A DNA stretch of 64,000 nucleotides from Ancylostoma caninum. Its lineage: Eukaryota > Nematoda > Chromadorea > Rhabditida > Ancylostomatidae. The translations under genes were made by a program, and so were the position numbers. The notes below the pieces were generated by a model. The model was not told the origin of the DNA, did no database searches, and saw nothing but the letters and a program-made list of their open reading frames with translations. Shown here one piece after another: positions 46,567-61,200 of this stretch. The stretch spans positions 4,565,001-4,629,000 of the forward strand of contig JBAJFG010000172.1 of the NCBI GenBank assembly GCA_037903475.1. Direction: 5' to 3'. The first letter of the stretch is position 1. Every line of letters begins with the position of its first letter.

Positions 46567-48952
46567 TTAGGGAGGAGACTGAATCAGTAGAAAGTAAAAA
46601 CATAAAAGTTCTCATAACCTGAAAAATTAATTGTATAAAAGTAACACTGTACCGCAGCACCAACGTCGCGTACAGATGACAAAGAAATTTATTATACATA
46701 TTAGGCTTCGCGGCAGCACATTTTTCAGCAATTAAACCTCAAATGTTCTTCATTGGCCTTTCTCTAATCAGGAGGAATTACCACCACAGCAGCCTTCAGA
46801 GCCATCGTAAATTTGTTCGACGTTCCTTTAAGGTGCATGTCATTGAGGCATAGTGAACAAATAAATGAATAAATAAATAAAAACCAGCTGGAGGAGAAGT
46901 ATCAGAGTTTGCCAAGGCTCCAAGAATGACGGCGTTGTTAGCAGAGGTACAGAAGAATTGTACGTGATCGGAAATACATAGTTGCAGAACAATTTTTACG
47001 TTGGTTTACTTTTTCACGTCTTCTCGTTTACGTCTTTATTAATGCTTTACTCAGAAAAATGCAAGGAATTGTTCGTAGTAGAAATTATAGGAATTTTGGA
47101 AAAATCCCACTGGGGAACAAAATAAAGCCATTTTCACCGAGCACCTAACATGAGATTTCTCATTAGTTTTTATTATTTCCGTGGGAATTAGTTTTTTTTT
47201 TTTTGGGGGGGGGGGTATTCCTGGGCTTCTTCTTTTCCAAGCCAAAACTATGAGGGAAAAAAGGCAAATATATGTTTTTCCTACAAAATTGCCTAGGACA
47301 CCCCTTTTGAACACCTTCTTTCCTGGATATCCGGGATGCCAGATGTAACAGCTGAAACAAAGAGTTGCACTCGCAACATGTTACGTGCTGACGATCGCTA
47401 TCATCGCTGCCGTAGCATGCCGCAACTCCGCAACTCTTTGTGGTAGTTGTCGCGTCGAGCACCTCTAAGTCTCCACGAAGAAAAGTTCAAAAAAGGTGTT
47501 TTTTGGCTATTTCGTAAAAAACATTTATATCATCTTTATCAATGTTACCTGAAGATCCTTCTGCCATCAAAATTTCATAATAGTTTCTTGGGTGAGACGC
47601 TGTTTTCGAACCAAGCGCGTGGCTTTCCAACTAGTACACTAAATCACTGCTATTTTTTGAATACCGATGGTTCCAGCAGCAACCCGCATTAGCCTGACTC
47701 ACAGATGTGCGGTCATGAATCACTAAAGTGAGAGTTTTTGCATTACAACGACACCATAAAATGACTCAGGATCATTGGAAATGTCAACTATTTGGTGGTA
47801 TTTTGTGCAGAATCCCGATGAAACCGTCGTTCTCCCTCCCTTCAGATGATTATTCAGAATTATTATAGTCGCGAGTTTCTGGAAATCCGAGAAAAAAGTA
47901 TGGAAATCAAAGAAAAAATCGTTAGTGTCTAGAATTTCTTATGCAGCAAAGACATGTGCAGGGTCGGTAAACATGTTTAGACGTTTTTACCGCCGCTGCT
48001 TCAACAGCCGCACAGCTGCTGTTCCAGACGGGATGACACTGACTTTTGGCCGTTCCGACATAGTTATTCACCTCGGATTATTCGCATATTTTATTCTTAG
48101 CCAAGGTGAAAGTACAATGATGCACTCAAAGTGAGAAAAATATGAGGAATGTCAAGTATTCGCTCTAGCCAGCTGAGTGCACATCATGAGATCAGCAGGG
48201 ACATAGGGAGAGCTGAGCTCAGATGAAGCAGACAAGGAGAATTTGGAAAGAGAGACGTAATTATCATGGAACACTACTTGTTTTCAATTGATTATTGCAT
48301 CAAAATACAATCAACCCTCCGGCGCCCGGGTATTAATGAGCTATAAATCAGTCGAGCTTGGGAGAAAGCCAAAAAAAAATACAATTTTAGTCCATAGTAG
48401 ACAGAGTGCAGTGGATATGTTAAGGCTATAAAGCAGGGGACCATTTTCACAACTTTCGCGTTTCTTCATTTTTGTTATTTTCATGGGGAAAGATTTCTGA
48501 ATACACAATAAACGAAGCTAACTCTTCCATTTTCTGCTATAGTACACTGCTTCGCGAATAGAAAATGGCCGTTATTCTTCTAAAGATGGACACAGTACTT
48601 CAGTTATCCCATCTAAATAATAAAGCTCATCCAATTCGGGATCCTCAGAAATAATTGAAATCCGTATAAATTGTTCCATATCCATTGCGAAGTAGTTCCA
48701 CCGCTGTCATTTATCTTTCGTGGAGCAGTCTTTTACGGCGGAGTTACTCTCTCCCGCTTTCCCTCAACTTTGAAAAAGTGGTTTTTCACTATTACTTACA
48801 CTATTACTATTACTTTACACTTGCACTTATCGTAGTTTATCTTCGAAAGAGTTTTCCACTATTACTTACACTTGCACTTATCGTAGTTTATCTTCGAAAT
48901 TTATGCTAAACGTTGCCGGATGCCTTCCTAACCCTATGCCTAAGAATGGGTT

Positions 48953-48972
48953 TGAGGCTTAGGCTTAGGCTC
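48953..48972 (+). repeat. Interstitial TTAGGC run, second copy
   Basis: GGCTTAGGCTTAGGC lies within the rearranged element. It is the inverse of the run at 1126-1146. Confidence 0.55.
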
Positions 48973-49078
48973 CACAGGAGTGGCCCCACCCAACTCTCTT
49001 TTCACCTAAATTTCTAAGATAAACTAGGATAAGTGTAAGTATAAGTAATAGTGGACACCATTTGTCTGTTGGATCGCG

Positions 49079-49155
49079 TGCGCGCATAGCTTAGTGGGTT
49101 GAGCGAGTGATCGACGTTGTGGTGGTCAGGGGATCGAGTCCTGCCCTGTGCCCCC
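49079..49155 (+). other. tRNA-like module, second copy
   Basis: The A box TAGCTTAGTGG and B box GGATCGAGTCC have tRNA spacing. It is followed at about 49217-49260 by a truncated copy of the other module that retains only the B box GGTTCCACTCC. Confidence 0.55.
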
Positions 49156-49764
49156 GTTTTGCAAATACATATAGTATGCTGCCTACGGCTGCTGCAGTTA
49201 TCTAACAAACTCCAACGGCAGAGTGCAATCTGTCCCTATCGCTGGTTCCACTCCGTTGGAGATCCAGAGTTAAGTATCGCAGTGTTTGGGGTTCACTGCT
49301 TGGAACGTCCCCCGTGATCTCCTTCGGGTAGTCCAGGAAGGCATCCGGCAACGTTTTGCATAAATTTCTAAGACAAATCACGGTAAGTGTAAGTGTAAGT
49401 AATAGTAATAGTGTAAGTAATAGTGAAAAACCACTTTTTCAAAGTTGAAGGAAACCGGGTAGTTTCCCTCGCTCTGCTTTGATTATCAATGATGGGTCAA
49501 AAATTCGGAGAGACCCCAGATTTCAATCAAAACCTCTGATTTGATAAATTTTTTGTTTTTTTTTCTTTGAGAAAAACTTGACGACGTACTGTGAGGCAGA
49601 AACACTGGGAGAGTATAACGAAAACAAAGATCAAAATATTTGTTTCTTTCATTCCCATAAATTTGGAGGGATTCCAAAATTAGAGGAAACCTCAGGGTAG
49701 ATAGATTTTTGTTTTTTTTTTATTGTCCAGGAAAATACAACAGTGGTAACAACTCATAAATCGC

Positions 49765-50112
49765 TCATTGTAGAAAAAAGTGTTTCATTCTTAAACATAG
49801 CAACAAATTAATAATATTATGCACTGTTATTGAATAAAAAGCACGGATAAGATAGTTTTCAAGGAATGTTGCAAGAAACGAGAGCGCATTGTTCGTTTCG
49901 AGGCCGCATATCAGAAGATTTATCAGCAGATGACTGTTTTCCGTTGAATCTTCGGTGATAAAAGCAAAGACTACGGACGAACCAAAGGTCATCGTGCACT
50001 CAAGTGCAAGGGTATCGAGCAATCCTGGATTTAAAGCCAGTGCCTTACCTCGGAAATCATTGTCGAGATCAATACATGTAGTAATGAGATCTGTAAGAGC
50101 AGATGGTAGCAA
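49765..50112 (-). other. Unassigned minus-strand coding-like frame
   Basis: A 115-codon frame preceded by a TCTTACAG acceptor reads LITTCIDLDNDFRGKALAL .. LALECTMTFGSSVVFAFITE .. LLINLLICGLETNNALSFL. A second protein-like minus stretch upstream (about 50670-50560, LGGVAVSLTNEWEETENAT) ends at a stop. The composition is coding-like, but no domain is recognised and no full gene model holds. It may be a relic. 50700-51800 shows nothing else gene-like. Confidence 0.25.
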
Positions 50113-51805
50113 AGAAGTACAAATCTAAGTGAAATCCATTAAAACTCTAGCCAGCAAGAAAATGGTCCTTCAAAAAAGGGTTTTTTGATAATTCCACTAG
50201 AAATTATGTAGACCATTGAACTCAGCGTTTTGACTAGGTCTGAACTGTGTGCTAATATCCTAAAGTGGAAAATGAGGTGAGACAGACCTTTAATGTAGGG
50301 GTTTTCGTAATATAGGGCTTTAATATGTCGTTTACTGACTTTTTTCTTTGAAAAAAAAAATGAAAAATTCTCTGTTTCGATCGTACTACATATAAAAGTA
50401 ATTGCCAGACATTGCTTTGCTGTTGGACAAATTACACGACGCTGATCTCCTCGATTTACGCATACCTCCTAGTGAGTAATTCACTCGTCATCTCGTTAAC
50501 TCGTAAGTCGTTGAATATTTATCTCTTTAGCAAAATGGATGGCACTAGCCAGTTTGAACTTGAGGCCAGCTTAGGCGTAATTTATGGCTTCAGCTACAGC
50601 TTGCTTAATCGTCGCATTTTCGGTTTCCTCCCACTCATTTGTCAAAGAAACGGCTACACCACCCAATATTAGTGTTTCATTGGAGAGGCAGGAATCCTAA
50701 ATGGGTTTTGGACGGCTTCAACTGAAAAAGATTCGAACGTTTCATAGATCCTAACAAAGATCTTCCAAATATCGGCTATGTAACCAGTTAATTGTTAATA
50801 CATATTACTAGAAGGAGTAGCGAGATGATATCCTGCATGAGTAGTCCATTTACGATTGGGTCAGATCTTTTGCGAAGGCCTCCGCGCATCCAGTGAAGTC
50901 TACAAAGATGAGGAAGGAGGGGCCGAAATGTGTCAATTACTTTTCAAAGGGCTATTTATGCATTTATAACTTATTTATCTAACGTATTTATAACTTATAA
51001 TTTATTTCTAAAAAATAATTGGACAAAATGTTAGAAAAATGGAGTTATAGGAGTAGATTTATGTGAATGCGAGGGTTCGAAGTTTTCGAAAAAAAATCTC
51101 GAAAAACTTTATTCATTCCTGGAAGGAAGAGGAGTGTTAATTTCTGGAAGGGAAGAAGCCACATTCCCAATGATTCTCATGATGTGAAGGCTAAGGTTGA
51201 AAGATTGATTTCTTTCATGATAAACGGCTGACATACATAGTGTAACGGCATTAAAAAGAAAACTGGTGATTCGTGCTTGGAGCGTCTAAGCCGTTGGATA
51301 GTGTCTTAAAATTTGCAAAAATCCCATAGGTCACAAGTGTGAACGAAAATCCCTAACGTGGATAGTACAACGAAAGCAAGAAGAGTCACTTAATCCAGGA
51401 AAAATTAGCCAAAATAAAAAATGGAATAGCTGTACAAAATTGGACAAAAATTGTCGGACAGCAACAAAAGAAATTAAAAGGACCTAATGATCCCTGAGCT
51501 GGGAGCAGTTTCACGTTAATCTGTTCCAAGGGAAGTTCTCGAGATGGTTCTTATGCTTTTGTCTAAGTGGAAAATTTCTAGGATTCTACACTATCTTTGC
51601 AAAATTTTCCTTTTCTCAACCATTCTTCAAAGATTTCACCTAGTTTTGTAGAAACATTGTACTGCTTGTACGCTAAAACTGGCGAAATACAGCTGTACTT
51701 TTCTATCGATATTTTAACCATTTTAACGGTCATTGAATGATTTTATTGATCCCTCCTCTCATCTATTGATGACCCTCAAGAGGACCGATGAGTTACATGG
51801 TTCTT

Positions 51806-51949
51806 CTATAGGGTGTTTCACCAGGGAACGCAGCTGCGAAGATATTAGAGAAAGAAAAAACGCGAGAAATAGTGCCGTATTCGAAGAGACAGGCGAAAAA
51901 TGCATAGACACAAATACTCAAATGTCGTCGTTTTTGAAACGGACTATAG
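51806..51949. mobile_element. ~150 bp short TIR-type element, copy 2
   Basis: It is the inverse of 44994-45147: CTATAGGGTGTTTCACC at the left and GAAACGGACTATAG at the right. The internal GAGAAAGAAAAAACGCGAG and AATAGTGC blocks are shared. Confidence 0.6.
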
Positions 51950-52459
51950 ACCAGAAGCGCAACAAACCATTTCCTCTGATATTTTTCGAATAAAACTAAC
52001 ATTTTATTTCATTTGTTTCTTTATTTGAAGAATATTAATCGAGAGAATAATGTAATTTTATAAGGTTATACATATTAGGAGCTACCTGGCACAAAAACTC
52101 TATTTAAACCTTAAAAAATGCCGGGATTTGTTGAAAATTGAGCCTAGAATCTTAACTACCACTATCGAATCTCACTAGGAACATCTGTTACCCTGTTCCT
52201 GAAACTATGACTGCCTTGGTACAGAATATAACGGACACCAAAGAAGAAGAACGAAAATCGCCAACGTGGCGCAGTGGCGGCCGACTGACTGATTGACCAT
52301 GAGACGGTGTAACAACGCAGCAGCAGCCGAGAAAAAACACTGCAGTAAGGTGGGTATGAGGGGGGGGGGGGTGAGGAAATAATTGGGTGGGAACAGCCAT
52401 GTTTAGGGAGCTAACAACGTGGTAAATGCTCGTTGTGCCTATGGGAGCTGCCACAACAT

Positions 52460-52635
52460 CTCTGATAACTGTGCAGGACGAACGCAGACCAAACGGCGTA
52501 ATGGTTCGGGTAGAAACCCAAATTGAGCAGCAACCGAGGGGAGGATGGCAGCAACTGGCAACCGTTGCTGTTAGGGTTTCCACTCGAACCATCACGCCTT
52601 TCGGACTGCGTTCGTGCTGCACAGTTATCAGAGAC
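52460..52635. repeat. Foldback with ~60 bp arms
   Basis: The left arm (52460-52520) holds CTGATAACTGTGCAGGACG and ATGGTTCGGGTAGAAACCC. The right arm (about 52573-52635) is the inverse with small changes. The intervening ~50 bp is also partly symmetrical. Confidence 0.7.
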
Positions 52636-53055
52636 CATCAGGGAGAGAGACATCGACACCATCTAAGCCTCGCTTCACGTAGCACCTATAGTCAAAGTGA
52701 AACAGGGAAAATTGACTAAATATGATTTTTGGCAGAAATAATTATGGAAAATTGATTCTCATTGAGGAGGGTGCAGGAGGAAGGAGATTTTTCTGGGTTA
52801 GATTTCCACTTTTACACTTTTACAACTACTCTATGATGATTTTTTATCATACATTTTATTATTAGTTGTTATTTATTATTATTACTTATTTTTATAATGC
52901 TTACTTTTACATTTTTACAGCTGTCAGGCCCATCAGAAAGTCTTAAACAGTACCCAAATCTCGGTCTAGGCTCAGCCAGGAGGCTCAAGGTCCTACCAAT
53001 GTTAGCGGAAGTCTACTGGCAGGATTCATGGACGTTCCCTAGAATTAGCTAACCT

Positions 53056-53311
53056 ACCAGTAAGCCCCGTGGTAAGATTCGTAAACGTCCTCGGAAAGGT
53101 ACTGGCTTCCTGCTCTTCCAGAAAGGGAGAATTTTCCTGGCAAAATGTAATGTGTTTTGTTACCTTTGTCGTCACATATTGTCACTGGCAAAGAAGAGTT
53201 TCCAGACAAATTTAACCCATATTTACCCGAAGAACTCAATCTTTTCACAACAACAGGTCCCCCAAAATGAATGAGCTTTACAACCAAGGAGTTTATACAA
53301 AAATTCGTCAT
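53056..53311 (-). other. Unassigned minus-strand exon-like frame
   Basis: An ATG frame of ~84 codons reads VVKLIHFGGPVVVKRLSSSG .. LPVTICDDKGNKTHYILPGK .. GSQYLSEDVYESYHGAYW and runs into a good donor (TG|GTAGGT at about 53056). A downstream TTCTAG acceptor would add three residues and a stop. Codon use looks protein-like. No family is recognised, so it could be a small gene, an exon or a fragment. 53320-54480 holds no clear gene. Confidence 0.35.
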
Positions 53312-54484
53312 AGTAGAGGGGAATGTATTGTATTTTATATGTTGACAGCAGCCAGATTTCTACCAAGGAAGTTGAGAGATATGGAATAGCGAAAAGGCTA
53401 CAATTTCTCGGAAGGGCTCAATGATTCCGCTGCAGAGGTGCTGACTCATTTCTGTTGTTGCGAAATCCTTGAGATATCCCATGATTCCTCGGTTTAAATC
53501 TCCTCGTCATGTCCACCGCCACATGAACAACATAAATCAGAGTTCAAAAGTCAAAAACAAAAAATGCATCATATGATCAACAGATGGCCGATGATTGCTG
53601 GAGAACAACAGCCATTACCTCATCAGAGCTCAAATTTCCTTCATGGAACTGGATCGATTAGCATGAAATAGCAGCAGTGCCTTACAGTAGCCCAAAACAC
53701 TGATCAGATCCATGAAAAAGAGCAAACTATGAATGCCACGCGTGGATGAGAAAGCACCAGGTGTGCTGTAGTCTATTGTGCGAGATAACCCTCGCATCGC
53801 CCCTGCACCTGACGAATTCCCAGGCTGATTATGGACGGTGCGTCGTCCTCGGGCGGAACGTTGCGAGAAACCAGCAAAAATGCAGAAAAAAAGTTGTGCA
53901 ATTGCAGAATGGCAGTATCGCGGGCATTGCAGTAATCAATAAAAAAAATGAGGGTCCACACAGAGGTGTTAATGTAATAATTTATCTCTTCTATAGAAAT
54001 AGGTGGCAGAGTTCGGGTAACTGTGAACCGGCTCGTGAAAGTGGGTAAGCCTTAGGGGTGAACATGGTTACCACGGGTGAACTAAACAAATAATTCCACC
54101 CTAATGGCTCTTTGAGATTCTACTCAGGCTCGTTAAAGATACTGAACTCCATTTGCCCAAGTTACGAATGTTCTAGTACTACTAGATATTAATCTAGGTT
54201 CTTTGTATGCCGTCCCTGATCCATGGAATTACATAACAGCGCAAGTCTGCGATCCAACCGCACACGAGAGCAGAATGGTTTTTGACAAGCAGATCAAAAG
54301 ATAACGATATCAATCGATAAAAAACCATACTCATCTCTTGTAATGACCCATTGTTCCTCACCCAGTAACTGCAGTAGGTGGGTCAAAAACATCTGCCCAC
54401 CAAGTGGGGGCTAGTTCTCGCCTCCTTGTCCTAAATCCACTCCGAAACAAAGATTTTTAGGAGATCCCCAGCCTCGTGTGAAAC

Positions 54485-57231
<2,747 letters not shown>

Positions 57232-57692
57232 GAACTTCTCGAAAATGAATTAAACAGCAAAAACGTATGCAAAACCAGCTAACGTTAATGTTTGTATAAA
57301 ATTTTCAATGAATACATCTGTTGTGCACATAATATATAGCAGAGCGTAAAGTAGTGGACGTAGTATATCAAAACCATAAAATCTCGGAACAAATTTCGTT
57401 TTGGAACAGATCACATGAAGCAGAAAGGCCGTAATTAGGCGACTGCCCCGGAAACCACGCCCATTTTGGGATTTTCGTCCCGTTAGCCTTCGTAAACTCC
57501 CCAAAAAAGCTCAACTGCTAGCAGTGCTCTACAGTATAACCGCTATAGGGAAAACATCTCTATGGCTGTCGCTTTTATGGTTATTTTCAACATTCGGTGC
57601 GCCACACAGAAAAAAATGTGCGAAAAAGTGCAAAAATAGTGTGTGCGTGCAATTGACGCACGCACGGATCTGCTACAGCCTACATTTCCATA

Positions 57693-58001
57693 CATAGTGT
57701 GCCTGTCAATCGCTCTTCCAACACAGAACACCGCAACGGATTGCGGTTTGCCGCGCCGCATCACCTAAGCGACGCGGCAGACCAGCTTTGCGCTGTGGTT
57801 TTCGCAAGCCGCCGTGCTGGTCTTTTCAGGATGAAAACAGAGACAAGAAAAATATGGTGGAAAACACTAGAAAAACGGCACTACCGGCGATGTCCAACAA
57901 ACACAGCGATCAGCTCGTCAGCCGCGCAGCGTGGGTGATGCGGCGCGGCGGACCAGAGGTGTAGCATTCTCTGGTGCAAGAGTGATGGACAGGCAATGTA
58001 G
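57693..58001. mobile_element. GC-rich-end MITE, copy 3, between convergent genes
   Basis: It runs GTGTGCCTGTCAATCGCTCT to the inverse of TGCCTGTCCATCACTCTTGC. TTTGCCGCGCCGCATCACC and GTGATGCGGCGCGGCGGACC are the inner arms. It lies between the CDK stop and the RhoGEF 3' end. Confidence 0.7.
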
Positions 58002-58231
58002 GCACTGTACGTATACCCTTTACCGGGCAAAAAATCGTCGTGTAAGGCTAACCTTTATTTGGATAGGGCAAGATAATTCACATGGATCCTTTTGGCATGA
58101 AAAGGAAATGAGTCGAGCCTCCTTTCTCGATAAAAATTTCTCTAACTATCTACATCCGGAGAATTTCAGCATGTTTACCAAGAATTTTCCAGTATAGGTA
58201 AATAAAAGTTTATCAATCTAAAATGATATAA

Positions 58232-61200
58232 TTACATATTTGCATCAAACATTTGCACAACAAATTTCACAGTAACTGTTTCGACCGGCTTTGTTTTGTC
58301 CCTGATATCTAAAAAAGAACATAATGTACACAAGATGCAGGAATGTCGGTTTGAAAAAGAAGAATAGGAGAAAATGCAAACCTCTTCTCAATTGAATCGG
58401 CTTGATTAAAGGTCCACGATGATAAGATGACTCCCTGATTAGATCACCTAACGCAACGCTTCTCTCCCCTGAAAAGCTCCAGGGAATTCATGAAAATCTG
58501 GGGATAGGACCTCAAAAAATTTGCTAACCTAACAATGGCACATCGGGAGAGTAGAGATTCTTCTGCAGAAGTGCTATACTGAAGTGTAATGAGGTACTTT
58601 CAAAAGGAAATTGCGTGCTGAGGTGCAGATCGGACTTCTTTGCGAGATCCACGTCAAATGTTTCGTTGGCTTTCCCAAGGGAGACACGGAGAACATGCTG
58701 AAAAAAAGTATCTACAGCACTTCTTTTATCACAGGCTTAGCTCTTCACGAGGTGGTGATAGGTTTTTTTACATCGAAGTACCTGTACTGTAAATATCTTA
58801 AAAACGTAAACAAGTATTCTCCACCAAAGCAGCAGTACAATTATTATACAAATAAATGAATGATTAAAAACAATGCGATACAAATTATGACCAAACATTA
58901 TCATACAACATTATAACATGTAGCAAATATGTAAATGCAATAATGCAATAACATGTAGCAAATATGTAAATGCAATAATGCAACAGATAAAACAATATTT
59001 AATGATATAAGATGATTAAAAATATGAACCATTGCAAATAAATGCGCCATCAGAACTAAGATAAAATATTATAGAAACGAGAAATGTACGGGGAACTTAC
59101 AGGAGTCGATTCCAGTATTTTTGTGTTGATATTCTGGAGATTCATCACTTCAACCAGCAATCGACCAATAACTTTTCCATTCGTGGATGACTTCTGGAAA
59201 GGCTCCATCATATAAAAATTCAGCACTATTCCACATCCAGGGCCGCAAAAATTTCAAGAACTTGTTTCGCTTTAACTTTATATGAAGAGTGTATTTGAGG
59301 GCTGAACATGTACATCCATTTTGTACCGTAAACTCATTTCCGATAGTTTATTTTATTTTTCACGATAGCTATGGTCTATTAGCTCACAGATGGCGCCTGA
59401 TCTGACATTGTCTGCAATTACGACTTTGCCTGCAGAATGCGTCTGGAAGGATATTTTAGCGGATGGCAGTGGGGAAACATTAGAATAGAAGGAACCACAC
59501 CATATGGATATCAAAACAGTGCAAAAAATAGATCGGTTAGCCTAAAAATGGTGAAGTCGTAGTTGCGGACAAAGTCAGATCGGGCGCCCTCTGTGAGCTA
59601 ATAGACTGTACTTCAGGAAATTGTGAGAAAATGTCAATTTCTGCAGGTGAATGGCAGTGACACGCAGACTGGTGTTAGCATTTTTGATCAGAATTTGAAA
59701 TAAGCATTCCATGCAAAATTTGAAGAGATTTTGTGAGATAACATGTCCACCGCACCCATACCTACAATTTTCCCATGAAAATATGAAAACGGGGTTACGA
59801 TATAAAACAGATATGATATTTGCGTCCAGCGCTTCATACATAGAAGCTATATATAAAGTTGCAGCGGGAACAAGTGCTTGAAGTTTTTGGGACCCCCAAT
59901 GTGGAACTATGGTCTGTTAGCCCAAAGGTGGCACCTGAGGTGACTTTGTCTGCAATTACGACTTTGTCCGCAGAATGCGTCTTGGAGGAGATTTTACTAA
60001 ATAGCAGTGGGGAAACATCAGAGTGGAAAGAATCACACCACATACATAGCAAAAAGGTGTAAAAATCTGATTATCTGGCCGACTTCGGTACGAGGTTGTA
60101 ATTGCGGACAAAGTCGACCAGGTGCCACCCCTGCGCTACCAGTCTGTACAATCCCAAGTGGTGAATGGGGAAAAAATTGAGAGAGCGCGCTACTGTAGCC
60201 CTACTTGTTGAAACTTTCAAAAAAGTCATTAAAATCAGCAGAAAAACTTAGCATTGGGGTTGTCGCATAGATTCAAGAAGGGAGTAAAATATCCATGACG
60301 TCCGCATCGACTCACCCTTCCATGCTCCTGTTCGGCAACTGTGATCGCGTACAAATCAATGGCTTGCTCCAGTTGAGTGGTCCACAATCGCCGTGCATTG
60401 CCGTTGGTGCAGCGGAAGCAGATCGTTTCATTGCCTGGAAGCAGCTTTTCTCGCTGAACTCGCAACTCACAGTCATGGATATGGTCGTTTATACCAGGTC
60501 GGACTACTTCAAAACCAATGTCGAGGGCAAAAATATGATATCCAGAGACACCTACTATTACAGAGTGCCTCAACACCTGTTCAGAAAAAAAACATGCTGT
60601 GTCATCTATGAACCCCAGTGTTCCCGTAGAAATTACGTCGTAAAAGATGAAACAGCCAATGGCACATGAGTACAAGACACGCCCCCGAACGGCACGTACC
60701 ATGCTTGAGATTCAATGTAGATTCGTCATTTGATGGCACCACTTTGAGATTTGATAGTAGCATCGGTTGCTTGTAAAGGGTGAAATGTTTCTCCGTGGTT
60801 TTTGAGATCTTGAAGGAGTTTGGCTGAAAAACATCGGGTTATAGAGCTGATGTAAAGGCAGACAGATGGAAAGACAAACAGACAAACAAACAGAGACACA
60901 AACAGACAGACGGACAGAGAGAGAGAGAAACAGACAAACAATCACCTCAGATAAGTGTTCGTCGGGTGTGGTGAGCATAAGAAAATCGTTAAAGAGAAGT
61001 GCGACTAATAGACGTCCACTACGCTGTTTGTACAATACACCAGAATGAAGGAAGGACCTCAGACCCTGGAAATTAATAATTGGCTAGCTCGGCATTCCGC
61101 TCATCCCAAATTATCCAGAATATCCATCTAAACACCCATAATGGAAATAAACAAAGACGACGTTAATGCAGTAGCTAGGAATGTCCTCAAATACACGACA

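Larger units (their letters stand above)
48314..49470. mobile_element. Rearranged second copy of the tRNA-bearing TIR element
   Basis: 48314-48925 matches about 114-720 of the first copy. After CGTTGCCGGATGCCTTCCT the order is inverted: the TTAGGC run, TGGGGCCACTCC-like block and tRNA-like modules follow on the opposite strand. About 49335-49445 is an inverse of 48770-48930 (for example ACGTTGCCGGATGCCTTCC and its complement), so the copy is self-complementary. The right GGCGCC terminus seen in copy 1 is absent. Confidence 0.7.

Noticed and set aside
52188..52719. Overlapping frames of 83-144 codons on both strands
   Set aside because: They arise from the two arms of the foldback at 52460-52635, which is why similar peptides appear in both directions.
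60295..60669. 124-codon plus-strand frame
   Set aside because: It lies antisense to the PH-domain exon of the RhoGEF gene, which has recognisable motifs on the minus strand.
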